Below are positions 29,902 through 45,134 of a DNA stretch of 64,000 bases, in pieces (position 1 is the stretch's first letter; every line of letters starts with the position of its first letter). Made by a program: the position numbers and the translations under genes. Origin of the DNA: Oopsacas minuta (Eukaryota > Porifera > Hexactinellida > Lyssacinosida > Leucopsacidae); assembly GCA_024704765.1 (NCBI GenBank), contig JAKMXF010000144.1, positions 62,001 through 126,000 on the forward strand. The letters are read 5' to 3'. Below the pieces are notes generated by a model that was not told where the DNA came from, ran no database searches, and saw nothing but the letters and a program-made list of their open reading frames with translations.

Positions 29902-32900
29902 ATGGCAGATAAATCGGGTCAACCGACCCATACCAGGAAGCACGCGCGTAGGGGACAGGTTAAGGAGCAGAAGGCCCGCGTGACGATAGCTCCAGACATT
30001 TTGAAGGAGCGACAGCAGATACTTAAAGAGCAGAGAGAAGCCCTGAGGGTAGAGCTGGATGGAAGACATAGATTCGTGGTGGATGTCTTATCAGACACAT
30101 TTAAGATGGAGTACCAGGAGGTGGAGGACGCTATCCTGACCCAGGAGTATCTCGAGATGTTCTCAGAATTCTTCCAGCCGAATGATGCTACTCACCTCTT
30201 GTTCTTCTATGAACCCCCCGTAGAGGGAGAGGGAAGGAAGGCTAAAGCTAGAATAGTGATGACGTCAGGAGAGGAACATGCTTACACCGGTCTATGCGCT
30301 TTCTTCACAAAAACAGGAGCGAAGGCCATCTCCACTGCTAATATAGCCGCAGAGGTGAATTTTGGAAGCCTAGAGTCTACCCCTGTTGGCATGTTAGGTG
30401 CGATAGAGCGACTACTCTCCTCTCTCTTCTTACCCGCACTACATAGTCAAACAGACTGGGGAAGGCTAGAAGACCCCGCACTAAGGATTGAGTTCCTTTC
30501 AAGACTTGAGAACTTTGTGAATGTTCTCTCAAATGCTAAACTGTCCCTCTCTGACAGTATTAAATTCTCAGAGTGTGAAGTGGATTTATCAGATGTGTTC
30601 TCTCCCACTGACTACCTGATGGCAGCCTCAAACCCAGAAGTGTTAGAGAAGACAGAGACCCAGGCGAGGACATGGTGCGATGAGATCCATCAAATTCTGA
30701 CAGAATCCGAACAGATTAGACAGGAAGCAGATGACGTAGGTCCCAGAGCTGAGTTAGATCACTGGAAGAAGAGACTAGCCCGCTTCTCCTGCCTGACAGA
30801 GTCTCTCCGGTCCCAGGAGTGTAAGTCAGTCGTGTCTCTACTGATTGCTTCTAAATCCAAGGTGCTTAAGACCTGGCGGGAGCTGGACGCGCGTATCACT
30901 GACTGTACAAATGAAGCTAAAGATAACGTTAAGTATCTGTACACATTGGAGCGATACTGTGATCCTCTGTACAAGGCTAGCCCTGGAGCAATGGAGGAGT
31001 GTCTCTCGGGCCTCATGAACGCTGTCCGCATGATTAATTCGTACTCTCGGTATTATAACACCCCAGAGAGGATGACTGCATTATTTGTCAAGGTTACAAA
31101 TCAGATGATTACAGCCTGCAGGAGTTATATAACAAACGATGGGATAGTTAAGGTAAGGTGTTGTGTACCCACTTATATATTCTGGCATTATGTGACACAT
31201 TTGTAGGTGTGGGAGCAGGAACTGCCCCGGGTGTTGAAGAAAATGGACGTATGTCTCCACCTCAACAAGGAGTATCAGTCCTCTTTCAGACGTACCAAAA
31301 TGAAACTGGATGACACCCCTAACGAGCGACCATTTGAATTCTCAGAGATGTATATTTTTGGTAAGTTTAACGCATTTTCCGTCCGTCTCAGGAAGCTCAA
31401 AGAACTCTTCGGGACGATACAATCTTACCAGACCCTTGGACTAACACGAATAGAGGGGATGGAACCTCTGAATGGGAGGTTCATGTTAGCTGTTAGTAAT
31501 TTGAAGATGAAGCCATACGACCTCTTAGATTCTAGAAAGACTGATTTTGATGCGGACTATGAGGAGTTCAAGAGACAGGTACATGATGTGGAGAAAGCGC
31601 TACAGCTGTTGATGACTGCCTCCTTCCAGGGGATCACTTCTACCCAACGGGCACTCTCACAACTACAGAGGTTCGAACGGTTACAGGTTGGTCACTTCAT
31701 CTTATCCCTAGTCCATTCCAAACTCACATGAACTGTTAAGTGGTCTCTTAAAATAACCTAAGGTGCATGGATACATATAATTGATAAAGGGATCATGGTA
31801 TTAGATTTGGGACCCCGGAAGTGGTGGTCATTTGCCCTGGGTATGCCAAATGACCACAATCAATCAATTTTGTAGCTGAACTGTCTGAATATCTATGGTC
31901 AATATGAACAGCTGTTGCTTCAATATGCTAAGAAAGATTTGACGTATGCACAGAACCTGTACAATACAAATAGACACAATCCTCCTATTGACAGGGATAT
32001 GCCGCCAGTAGCTGGCAAGATATCATGGTCCAGGAAGCTTTATGATTTTATTTCAACACCTATGAATACGTTCTCACAAGTACCAGATCTGTTAGGTAAG
32101 ATAAACAACAAACTAACAAACAAACGAATAAACATTACCCTCTGTCCATAGGTCTCCCCTCAGCGGTAAGAGTAGTTCGGCAGTACAACAGACTAACACA
32201 GGTCCTGACGGAGTACGAGATGCTATACTACGGGGCATGGATCAGACAGCTAGAGGCTGCACAAGAGGGACTAAATGCTTCTCTCCTTGTCCGACATCCA
32301 GACACCCAAGAAATATTTGTAAACCTAGATGAACAGATCCCAGCTCTTGTTAGAGAGACAACCGTGATGTCCCGATTCGGTCTGGAGATACCTGAACAGG
32401 CTCGCTCTCTCCTCATCAAGGGGAGAGCTATCAAGGAATGTTACGACCAGCTGAAACTTTTGCTATCATCTGTTGCTAAACAGAAGAAAGGTATCAAAGA
32501 CATACTACGTCCTATTGCCCAGCATCACTTGAAACGGGTAGACGAGGTTTTGGATCCTGCCTTCACCCGTCTGACCTGGCACTCTCTTAACATCAATAAC
32601 TTCATACACAATGTATACTCAACTCTTAAGGAATTGGATACTCTCTTCTCAGCTGCTACGAATATTCTAGACAATAGAATAGAGGCTAATTTGAGGGACA
32701 TGGGGTCACTACAGCTTTCTGCACTACCAGAACAGGAACCATGGACATCGGAACACTTCCTGTCACGTGTAGAAGAGACTTGTATCAGCTCCGCCTCTCA
32801 AATTCTTATAAAGAATGCTCAGATAGAACAGGCCTCCAAGGAACTGGTAGCGATCCTACTTGCATCCTTTCAGGATCCCAAGCTACCTGACCATCTGAGA

Positions 32901-35900
32901 GACGCGAACCTCAAACAGCTGTTAGCCCAGGGAGTCTCAGAGGAATTTAATCTTAGACCGGGGGACCTAACTCTTATCCGTTGTAAGATAGTACACAGGG
33001 AGATACAGGATGAAGTTGCGGAGCTACGAGCGCACCTCATGCATCGGAACCTGGAGGCACTGGTCCGGTCCGCCCGTCTGTCTCTGGACGCTCTGAGACG
33101 CCGTATCACTGTATCAAGCATGATAAGCTACGGAGAGACAGACTCAAAGAAGGATCAGCCCCCTGCCTTCAGAGCTCAGCTGATTCTAGCTCTCCCAAAC
33201 ATTGAAATGCGTCCTGCACTAGACGAAATACAACAGACAGTCAATAGGGCCGCTCTGACTATTATTTCTATTTTTAAACAGATACCAGTCTGGGGTCAGG
33301 CCGATATGAAGAAGGGTACAGAAGTGGAGAAAATATCACTTATGAGGGGACCGTCCCTTGGACAGATGACATCACAGGTGTCAAATACTGATGGGGGGAC
33401 AAGTCGTATCCGCTTGGATGGAAGTATTAGAGTTAAGAATTATTATCGGTCTGTTTCTGAGCACAAAGAGGTAGCAAAGTTAGTTTCTATCCTAACGTCT
33501 GGGATAAATTCCACAAAAAGTCTCGTAACCAGGGCAACAGCTTCCTTCCAGAAGTATGCACACGTATGGAATGTGGACAGAGACAAGAGGATCACAGAAT
33601 TCCTGGAGGCAAGTCCTCATCTATCAGACTTCAAAGCTGAAATAATCTCATTCCAGGTAAGTAATAAATATATTTTAATTGGTTCCAATTGGATCTAACA
33701 CCTTTTCTAGAAGCTTGAGATCTGTATCCTTGAGGAACCTGAACGTGTGGATGTAGGAGCAGTCGCCCTGTACATAGAGGACCTCAAGGTGTCCTTAGAG
33801 TCTGAAGCTAAGAACTGGAAACTGGTATTCGGACGTGCTCTAAACCAGAACTACTGTCAATTAATGGATCAGATATTATCAAAAATTGAAGATTTCAACA
33901 CAAGACTCTCTCGTGACATCAAAGACCTTGATGACGTCAGAATGTCGATGGCTTGTCTGAAGGAATTGAGGGAGAATGAAATATTCATAGACAGTTCCAT
34001 AGGACCGATAGAGGAGAGCTATTCTATGCTTAATAAGCACGGCATACCCGCACCTCGGGACCAAGTGGAGAGGGTTGACACCTTGCGGTATCAGTGGGAG
34101 AAGGTCAAATCTCTATCTGGTAACGTCCAATCACACCTTATCACTATACAGCCACAGTTCAAGGACTCCTTGATAACTCAGATCGGGACTTTTGCGACCG
34201 AGAGTGACGGATTCTTTTCTGATTACTCTAGCAGAGGACCAATGGTTGATGGTATTCCTCCTCGTGAGGCGTCGGGGAGACTACAAGAGTTCCAGATGAG
34301 CTTCGACACTCTCTGGAGGAGTTTCCAGACCTGCTCCGATGGAGAGGAACTGTTCGGACTCAGTAAGACCCCTTATCCAGAGCTGGAGAGGATCCGTAGG
34401 GAACTCAATCTATTACAAAAACTCTACAGTCTATATAACACAGTGATGGATAGTATTGATGGTTACTATGATATTCTGTGGACAGATGTTGATATTGAAA
34501 AGATAAATTCAGAGCTGTTAGAGTTTCAAAACAGATGCAGGAAACTTCCAAGGGTAAGTTATGTGTGTGCCACTCTGCCACTTGAAGTGGTTTAACACCG
34601 TCTCACAGGGTTTGAAGAATTGGCAAGCATTCGAGGAGTTGAAAGGAAAGATTGATGACTTCAATGAGACCTGTCCGATCCTAGAAATGGTGGCTAATAG
34701 ATCCATGTTAGATCGCCACTGGAAACGAATTGAAGAGGTGACAGCTCACAAATTTGACGTGGAGAGTGAAGGCTTCCAACTGAGGAACATCATGGAAGCA
34801 CCCCTGCTCAAATTTAAAGAGGATATTGAAGATATATGTATATCAGCTGTAAAGGAGAAGGATATAGAATCTAAGCTGAAACAAGTCATCGTTGACTGGA
34901 ATACACAGGTGTTTACTTTTAATGGTTTCAAGAACAGAGGAGAGCTTTTGCTGAGGGGGGAGGATACCGGAGAGATCATTTCGCTTATGGAGGACTCTCT
35001 AATGATACTAGGGTCCCTCATGTCCAATCGGTACAACGCTCCCTTCAAGAAGAACATACAATTATGGGTACAAAAGCTGTCCAATTCTTCAGAGATTATT
35101 GAGAAATGGCTTGTAGTACAGAACCTATGGGTAAGTTCATCATAGCAATATTTGTAGCAAGTAATATACCGTATTTTGTATGTAGGTATACCTTGAAGCC
35201 GTGTTTGTTGGAGGAGACATTGCCAAACAGCTGCCAAAAGAGGCCAAGAGGTTCTCAAATATTGACAAGTCCTGGCTTAAGATTATGTCACGGGCACACG
35301 AGACTTCTAATGTGGTCACCTGTTGCGTGGGGGACGAGACGATGGGCCAACTGCTCCCTCACCTCTTGGAACAACTTGAGTTGTGTCAGAAATCTCTTAC
35401 AGGGTATCTCGAGAAAAAGAGGCTCGTATTTCCAAGATTCTTCTTCGTCTCAGACCCTGCCCTTCTTGAGATATTGGGACAGGCGTCTAACTCTCACACT
35501 ATTCAAGCACATCTCCTTAACGTATTCGATAACACAAAAACCGTAACATTTCATGAGAAAGATTATGACAGAATTCTACAAATAAACTCAAGAGAACCAG
35601 AGACTATTGATCTTGAGAATCCTGTTCTTGCTACTGGAAATGTTGAGCATTGGTTGGGTGCTCTCCTTAGAGAATCTCAGAGTTCAGTTCATTGCGTCAT
35701 CAAGCAGGGCGCCATTGCTATAGACGATCCGAATTTCTCACTTCTGGAATTTGCAGAAGGATTCCCCGCGCAGGTTGGGATATTGGGTATCCAAATGTTG
35801 TGGACAAGGGACGCAGAGAATGCCCTCATCAGTGCTAGATTGGACAAGCGGATAATGGTCACCACTAACCAGGCCTTCCTTGACATACTGAACATGTTGA

Positions 35901-38900
35901 TTGACCAAACCACACGGGACCTGACCAAGATTAATAGAATACGATTTGAGACCCTCATCACCATACACGTACACCAGAGAGACATATTTGACGATCTGGT
36001 TAAGATGCACATTAAAACACCTAACGACTTTGAATGGTTGAAACAGAGTAGATTTTACTTCAAAGAAGATATCAACAAATGCATTATATCGATAACAGAT
36101 GTGAATTTCATATATCAGAACGAGTTTATAGGCTGCACCGACCGATTGGTTATAACACCTCTCACTGATAGGTGTTACATCACGCTAGCACAGGCACTGG
36201 GTATGGCACTAGGGGGTGCACCCGCTGGACCAGCAGGTACCGGTAAAACTGAAACTACTAAGGACATGGGGAGGTGTCTGGGGAAATATGTTGTTGTGTT
36301 TAATTGCTCAGATCAGATGGACTTCAGAGGTTTAGGTCGTATTTTTAAAGGGCTCGCTCAGTCCGGTTCTTGGGGATGTTTCGACGAATTCAACAGGATT
36401 GAATTGCCCGTGTTGTCAGTAGCAGCTCAGCAGATTGCGGTGGTCCTAACCTGTAAGAAAGAGCGGAAGATTCAGTTTATATTCACAGACGGAGATATCG
36501 TGGATATGAATCCGGAGTTCGGTCTCTTCCTGACAATGAACCCAGGTTATGCTGGTAGACAAGAACTCCCTGAGAATCTAAAAGTTAACTTCAGGACAGT
36601 AGCAATGATGGTACCAGACAGACAAATCATTATCAGAGTCAAATTAGCCTCTTGTGGTTTCCTAGAGAATGTGCTCCTCGCCAGGAAATTCTTTGTACTC
36701 TACAAACTATGTGAGGAACAGCTGTCGAAACAGGTTCATTACGATTTCGGTCTCAGAAATATCCTGTCCGTATTGAGGACACTTGGTGCCTCGAAGCGAG
36801 CAAACCCCCAAGACTCTGAGAGTACTATAGTCATGAGGGGACTAAGAGACATGAATCTGTCCAAGCTAGTGGATGAGGATGAACCTCTGTTCCTCTCTCT
36901 AATCAATGACTTGTTCCCAGGGATCGTTTTGGAAAAAGCAGGCTACCCAGCTTTAGAGGAAGCGATATCGAACCAAGTGACAGCTGCAGGACTAATCAAC
37001 CATCCCTCATGGAGACTCAAGGTTATCCAGCTGTATGAGACACAAAGTGTCCGTCACGGATTCATGGCACTCGGTCCCTCCGGCACTGGTAAAAGTTGTT
37101 GTATTTCTACGTTGATGCGTGCCATGTCTGACTGCGGAGAACCTCACCGTGAGATGCGAATGAATCCTAAGGCTATCACTGCTCAGCAAATGTTTGGACG
37201 ATTGGATGTGTCGACTAACGATTGGACAGATGGTATTTTCTCGACCCTCTGGAGACGGACCCATAAGGCTAAGAAAGGTGAGCATATTTGGTTGGTGTTA
37301 GATGGACCAGTGGACGCAATCTGGATCGAAAATCTCAATTCAGTCCTGGACGACAACAAAACCTTGACACTAGCTAATGGCGACAGAATTCCAATGCACC
37401 CAGCTTGTAAAATTGTGTTTGAGCCACACAATATAGACAATGCTAGTCCTGCCACTGTGTCGCGTAATGGAATGGTATACATGAGTTCATCTGGCCTCAA
37501 TTGGTGCCCGATCCTAGACGGCTGGCTCACGAGTCGTAGCCCCGGAGAGGGTGAGATCTTTAGGGAACTGTTTCACACGTCTTATCAAGAATTATACGAC
37601 TTCGCATCGACCACACTCCTTTCTAAGATGAGCCTACTACAGTCTATGTACGTGTCACAGACCATAAGTCTGCTTCAGGGCCTCATCCCTGACCGAGAGG
37701 ATGGGACCCCTCACTCCAGGGGCACTCTAGAGCATTTGTATGTGTTTGCAGTTATGTGGAGCATCGGTGCTCTATTGGAGTTAGACCATAGGGAGCGATT
37801 GGAGGCGTTTATGAGGGAAAAAACTGGATTAGACGTTCCTAATTATGATGAAGGTTCAGGTGACACAATATTCGAGTATATGGTCGACACAGACGGCTCC
37901 TGGCGTCACTGGCAGAACCTGGTGGAAGAATTCATCTACCCTTCCAACTCTGTCCCCACATACGCTTCAATACTCATACCAAATGTGGACAATGTCCGTA
38001 CAGACTATCTGATTCACACCATCTCGAAGCAGCGGAGAGGTGTGTTACTCATTGGGGAGCAAGGAACTGCTAAAACTGTAATTATCAAGGGATACTTAAA
38101 CAAGTACGATCCAGAAGAACACCTCCAGAAGGCATTTAACTTCTCCTCAGCTTCCACTCCAGGAATGTTCCAACGGACAATTGAGAGTTACATCGACAAG
38201 AGGGTTGGTACAACATTTGGCCCCCCAGCTGGTAAAAAGATGAGTATCTTCATTGATGATATAAATATGCCAATTATTAACGAGTGGGGCGACCAGATCA
38301 CTAACGAAATCACGCGCCAGACCATGGAAATGAGAGGTTTCTATTCTCTTGATAAACCTGGCGAATTTACGAATATTGTAGACATTCAGTTTGTGGCAGC
38401 AATGTGCCATCCGGGTGGGGGGCGAAACGACATTCCTCAGAGACTCAAGAGACAGTTTGCCATCTTTAATTGTACCCTCCCTTCTAACGCTTCTATTGAT
38501 AAGGTGTTTGGTGTGATTGGACAGGGATACTTTTGCACACAGAGAGGTTTCACACCTGAGATTGTAGAATTGGTTCCACAGTTGGTGATATGCACCCGAT
38601 TATTATGGCAGGCGACTAAAATTAAAATGCTACCAACACCAGCTAAGTTCCATTACGTATTCAATCTCCGGGACCTCTCTCGTATCTGGGAGGGGATGCT
38701 CAACGTCAGAGGGGACATATGCTCCACCCCAGACGTGTTACTGGCCCTCTGGAAGCACGAGTGTATGCGGGTGGTAGCAGACAGGTTCACTAACTCTGAG
38801 GACAAACAGTGGTTCGCTAAGAATTTGAATCGCATATCTCAAGAACAGATAGGAGAGGATCTAGCCCAGAAGATACCAGATGAACCCTACTTCGTGGACT

Positions 38901-41900
38901 TCCTGCAAGAAGCTCCAGAGACAACTGGAGAGGAGGAGGATGGGGACCTTGAGGCGCCAAAGATCTATGAGCCTATTCCTAGCTGGGCCAATTTACAGGT
39001 AACTCTTAGTACAAATCCCTGCTTTATACAAATATGAATATTTTCACACTTTTAGGAGAGACTAACACAATACATGCTTCAATATAACGAGACGGTTAGA
39101 GGCGCCGGTATGGATCTAGTTTTCTTCAAAGACGCAATGATCCATCTAATCAAGATCTCCCGGATCATCCGAACAGACAGAGGGAATGCTCTCTTGGTTG
39201 GAGTTGGGGGCTCTGGTAAACAGAGTCTCACCCGTCTGGCCTCATTCATTGCGGGGTATAGGACATTCCAAATAACCTTATCCCGAACTTACAACGTGAC
39301 GAATCTCATGGATGATCTCAAGACACTATACAAGGTAGCGGGTCTACAGGGTCACGGTATGACATTTATATTCACAGATAATGAGATCAAAGATGAAGCA
39401 TTCCTGGAATACCTAAACAACGTGCTGTCGTCTGGAGAAGTGTCAAATCTATTCGCGAGGGATGAGTTGGACGAAATCCGGTCTGACCTGATCCCCATCA
39501 TGAAGAAGGAATTCCCAAGACGGCCTCCTACCCCTGAGAATCTCTACGACTACTTCATCAACAGGGCCCGACAGAACCTTCACGTGGTCCTCTGTTTCTC
39601 ACCGGTGGGAGAGAAGTTTTGTAATCGATCCCTCAAGTTCCCCGGTCTCATTTCCGGATGCACGATGGACTGGTTCTCTCGCTGGCCTAAAGACGCACTC
39701 ATAGCTGTCGCTAAGCACTTCATTAAAAACTTTAAGGTAAGTCACTACTCATGTGCCACATGGATTGGTGTTAATTGTGTCATTTAGGTGGACTGTTCTG
39801 ATGAAGTACGTACAGAGGTAATTCAGACGATGGGATTGATACAAGACTGTGTCGCAGAGGCGTGCACAGAGTACTTCGCCCGATACAGACGAGTGACACA
39901 TGTGACACCTAAATCCTATCTCTCATTCTTATCGAGCTACAAAACTGTATACACAGAGAAGAGTAAAGCTCTACAGGAACTTGCGGACAGGATGGGATTG
40001 GGATTGGATAAATTATTAGAGGCACAAGCATCAGTAGAGCTCCTTCAGAAGGAACTAAATGTCAAGGAGAAGGAACTGGCGGTGGCTAACGTAAGGGCAG
40101 AGAAGGTCCTTCAAGAGGTGACAGTGTCCGCTCAGGCAGCTGAAAAGGTCAAGACAGAAGTACAGGTTGTGAAGGATAAAGCTCAGGCTCTGGTCAATGT
40201 TATTGAAGCGGAGAAATCTGTCGCGATGGGTAAATTATCCGCCGCCAAGCCTGCTCTGGAAGAGGCCGAGAGAGCTCTCCAGACAATCCAGCCTGGACAC
40301 ATTTCTACCGTCCGTCGACTAGCTAAGCCCCCTCATCTAATCATGCGCATCATGGACGGAGTATTGCTTCTCTTCCAGAGGAAGATAGATTTAGTCCAAC
40401 AAGACCCCGAAAAGCCATGTGTGAAACCCTCATGGGGTGAGGCCCTGAAGCTAATGAGCGGTGGTAGTTTCCTGGGCGACCTGCTGCGATTCGAGAAGGA
40501 CAAGATTACAGAAGAGACCGTAGAGCTAATGGACCCGTATTTACGGATGGAGGACTTTACATACGAATCCGCTAAGAGAGTTTGTGGTGACGTAGCTGGT
40601 CTGTGTTCATGGACTAGAGCAATGGCTATATTCTATTGGATAAACAAGGAAGTAATTCCGCTTAAGGCTAATCTAGCTGTACAGGAGAGTAAGTTAGGGA
40701 AGGCACAAGATAAGCTGGACGTAGCTCAAGCACAGCTGGACGAGAAGGAGAAAGAGCTACAGGCTGTGCAAGCTATGTATGATAAGGCTATGAAGGAGAA
40801 ACAAGAGTTACTAGACGATGCGGAGACCTGTAAACGGAAGATGAACGCCGCGACAGCTCTCATAAGCGGGCTAGGGGGCGAGAAGGAGAGATGGACCCGA
40901 CAGAGCAAGGAGTTCCAAGGACAGATCAAACAGCTGGTGGGGGATGTGGTGCTGGCTACAGGCTTCCTGTCATACGCTGGTCCCTTCAACCAAGAGTTCA
41001 GGAACAAACTCCTTGACACCTGGAAACAAGAACTAACTGGTAGACACATTCCATTCTCCAACAATTTGGATCTAATCACTATGCTAACCGATCAAGCTAC
41101 AATATCAGAATGGAACCTCCAGGGTCTCCCTAATGATGAGCTATCGGTACAAAATGGGATCATTGTCACCTCAGCCTCAAGGTACCCTCTCCTTATTGAC
41201 CCTCAAGGACAAGGCAAGATATGGATCAAGAATAGAGCAGGGTCTGAACTACAGCTGACTAGCTTAAACAACAAATATTTCCGTCAACATATGGAAGACG
41301 CCCTGTCTCTTGGTCGTCCCCTATTGATAGAAGACGTAGGGGAAGAACTGGACCCTGCCCTTGACAATGTGTTAGAAAAGAATTTCATAAAATCAGGAAG
41401 CAGTCTTAAAGTCAAAGTTGGCGACAAGGAGATTGATGTCATGAAGGGATTCATGTTATACATCACTACTAAATTCCCTAATCCTACCTATACACCTGAG
41501 GTGTTTGCGAGGACTGGTATCATTGACTTCACAGTTACCATGAAGGGTTTAGAGGACCAGTTATTAGGACGGGTTATCCAGACTGAGAAGGCTGAGTTGG
41601 AGAGTGAGCGTCTCGCACTCTTAGAAGATGTGTCCGCTAACAAACGGAAGATGCAGGAGCTGGAGGACAACTTGTTGTACCGGTTGACCAACACAAAGGG
41701 ATCTCTAGTGGACGATGAGAGTCTGATTGAGGTTTTAAGGGTGACGAAATCAACCGCAGAAGAGGTGGGAGAGAAGCTCCGCATAGCTGCTGAGACAGAA
41801 ATCAAAATCAACACAGCCCGCGAGGAGTTCAGACCTGTGGCAGCACGTGGTAGCGTCCTGTACTTCCTAATGTGTGAAATGTCTATGGTTAATTGCATGT

Positions 41901-44853
41901 ACCAGATAGCCCTCAACCAATTCTTGGAGCTATTCGACAACTCTATGCATCGATCACAAAAGAGTCCGATAACCGCAAAGAGGATCACGAGTATCATTGA
42001 TTACCTTACATTCGAGACGTTCTGTTACACGTGTAGGGGACTATATGAGGAACACAAGCTCCTGTTCACACTCCTATTGACACTAAAAATAGACATGCAA
42101 AAGGAGAATGTGAATTTTAAAGAATTCCAGACGCTCATCAAAGGGGGGGCTGCCTTGGATCTGAATGCGGTGCAGGCTAAACCGGCCAGATGGATTGAGG
42201 ACATGATTTGGCTGAATCTGGTGGAGTTGAGTAAACTGCCACAATTTTCTGGGATTTTAGAACAAGTGGCACGAGGTGACAAAAGTTGGAAGAGTTGGTT
42301 CGATGATGAAGCCCCCGAGGAGGCAGTGGTACCGGATGGATACCAAAAGTCACTTGACACCTTTCGGCGGCTGTTATTAGTCCGCTCCTGGAGTCCGGAC
42401 AGGGCTATGGTGCAGGCAAAGAAGTACATAGCTGAGTCGATGGGTCGTAGGTATGCAGAGGGCGTTATACTAGACATAGAAAAAATGTGGGAAGAGAGTC
42501 ACTACCGTGTTCCCATGATTGGTCTCCTCTCCATGGGATCAGACCCTACTCACACCATCGAGTCCTTGGCTAAGAAGCGGAACATAGACTGTCGTGCCAT
42601 CTCCATGGGACAGGGACAAGAGGTACATGCGAGACGACTCATGAGCCAATTCATGCAGGGAGGCGGATGGGTCTTGTTACAGAACTGCCACTTGAGTCTT
42701 GACTTCCTTGATGAATTATTAAACACTGTTATTGAAACTGAAAGTGTCCACGATGTGTTCCGTGTTTGGATAACCACAGAGGTACATCCTAAGTTCCCCA
42801 TCAACCTATTACAGATATCAATAAAGTTCACAAATGAACCCCCACAGGGGATCAAAGCTGGACTCAAAAGGACCTATGCGGACATATCACAGGACCAGCT
42901 AGAGATCTCAAACCTCCCCCAGTGGAAACCGATGCTATATGGTCTCGCTTTTCTACACACCACGGTACAGGAGAGACGAAAATTCGGACCGCTAGGATGG
43001 AACATTCCTTACGAGTTTAACCAATCAGATTTCATGGCTACCATGCAATTCTTCCAGAACCATCTGGACGATATGGACCTCAAGAAGGGGGTCTCTTGGA
43101 GTACAGCTAGGTACATGATAGGAGAGGTCCAGTATGGGGGGAGAGTCACAGATGACTATGACAAGAGGCTACTTAACACCTTCGCTAAATCATGGTTTGG
43201 GGAGCACATGTTCCAACTCACCTTCTTGTTCTATAAAGGATACAACATTCCTGTTTGTAAAACAGTTGCAGACTACATGGATTTTATCGATAAGCTGCCA
43301 CTCCAGGACACACCAGAGGCATTTGGCCTACACAAGAATGCTGACATAACTTACCAGAATAATACAGCTAAAGAGGTCAGTTGTTTGTTTTGTTTTGTCA
43401 TCTACGTCACCTTTCAGAGGTCAATTTATCTGTAATTTTGGGTGTTTCTGTCGATACAAAGGGATAGTACTATCATAACCGAATTAGTATCCTTATTGGC
43501 TATAATAAAAGGTGTGAAAATGATAAATTATTACCATTTTTGTATATACAGCGGAAGCCGCTTAATCGGGACTCGGATAATCGGGATATCCGCTTCAACG
43601 GGGACAATGATTTGGGAACAGATTTTTTACCCCCGATTAACCGAATATGAACTTTATTTATTCCGAATGATTGTAAGATGGTTTGTTTACAAAATAAGGA
43701 ATTTTAATATTCTACAACCATAACAATACAAAACCGATACAATTGCAATTTACAAACTAAGATTACTAACTCTGCTCACCCCCTCTATAATCAAGATTAG
43801 GAGTGATAAGATATTTCTGGTTATGATCTGAGACCATTGATCGGGACAAAACATTGACTCCCGAGCTGTCCCCATTAAGCGGCTTCCACTGTACTTCGAA
43901 AATATGTATTATTATGGTTGTACAATGAATGTGATTGATTCATAGAAATATGTCCACAACAGGTGATGGGTACAATTCTAAGTATTCAGCCAAAGGACTC
44001 ATCAGCTGGTTCCGGTGAGACCCGCGAGGATGTAGTCTACAGGATGGCAGAAGACCTACAGAACAAGCTCCCCCCTGAATTCATACGCCATGAGGTGCGG
44101 GCAATGCTTCATAAAATGGGACACCTCCACCCACTGAATATTTTCCTGCGTCAAGAGATCGACAGGATGCAAAGGGTGATCTCTGCGGTCCGTGTGACCC
44201 TCAAGGACCTCAAACTAGCTATCGAGGGTACAATAATTATGTCAGAGAATTTGAGGGACGCTCTGGACTCCATGTACGATGCTCTCGTCCCTAAGAGCTG
44301 GAAGAAGATCTCATGGGAAAGTGCTACCATCGGGTTCTGGTTCACAGAGTTCCTGGAGAGACACACGCAATTTCACACCTGGGTGTTCCAAGGGAGACCA
44401 CACCAATTTTGGATGACAGGGTTCTTCAATCCTCAGGGATTCCTCACCGCCATGAGACAGGAGGTCACACGTGCTCATAAGGGCTGGGCACTTGATAGCG
44501 TCCTACTCTTTAATGAGGCTACTAAGATGACACGAGAAGAGGTCACATCGCCCCCTCAAGAGGGTGTATACGTATATGGATTGTACCTAGAGGGTGCAGG
44601 ATGGGACAGGAGGAACTGTAAATTGATAGAGTCACAACATAAGGTACTATACGTACAAATGCCAGTCATACACGTGTATGCTATCAATTCCTCAGACGCT
44701 AATAAGGACAATAATAAATTGTACCCCTGTCCTCTTTATAAAAAGCCAAGGAGGACAGATCTCACCTACATATCTGCCCTCTTCCTCAAGACCGCCCTCC
44801 CTCCTGATCACTGGACCATGAGAGGTGTTGCTCTACTCTGTGATAACAAATAA
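29902..44853 (+). CDS. DNAH5: Axonemal outer-arm dynein heavy chain, DNAH5/DNAH8 type, complete
   Basis: Ten exons: 29902-31152, 31207-31686, 31876-32095, 32152-33656, 33711-34553, 34609-35130, 35186-38998, 39056-39736, 39788-43375 and 43963-44853, giving 4597 aa. The N-terminal tail matches DNAH5/8 ([43 protein letters not shown]). Motor P-loops: AAA1 GPAGTGKT (residue ~1955, 36227), AAA2 GPSGTGKS (~2237, 37073), AAA3 GEQGTAKT (~2564, 38054), AAA4 GVGGSGKQ (~2927, 39200). Walker B-like CFDEFNRI follows AAA1. Exon 9 encodes the antiparallel stalk coiled coil flanking the microtubule-binding domain, then AAA5-6. The C-terminus ends with the axonemal cap ([13 protein letters not shown]). It powers ciliary beating. 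A possible upstream exon (ATG at 29661, donor at 29716) could extend the N-terminus if AAG at about 29898 is used as acceptor. Confidence 0.95.
43549..43891. mobile_element. TA-flanked inverted-repeat element (mariner/pogo-type MITE)
   Basis: A 343-bp insert in the last intron of the dynein gene. Left end CAGCGGAAGCCGCTTAATCG, right end ending ATTAAGCGGCTTCCACTG: inverted repeats of about 18 bp with one mismatch. Further inside, GGGACTCGG and GGGACA-type blocks face each other. TA dinucleotides flank both sides (43547-43548 and 43892-43893), the target of Tc1/mariner/pogo transposases. No transposase ORF, so non-autonomous. Confidence 0.85.
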
Positions 44854-45134
44854 CTAACTAACTATTGTGTTGTCATGTTGTAATACCCTTGTCGATTATC
44901 ATAATTATTACACGAATACTAGTCAGGTTGATTATTCATATTTTAACACCCTTGTACAGGGGACATAACATATAATCACATAATACATACCATGAATCAT
45001 AGCATATACACGACCAATTCCCCTAATGTGTTATGTACCAGTTTCCATGGTTACCTCGTAGGTATTTGGCTGCACCCCTCAGCGAGGAAGGCAATCATTG
45101 AAAGGACTTTGTACCTTCACTAATTAGATTAGCA

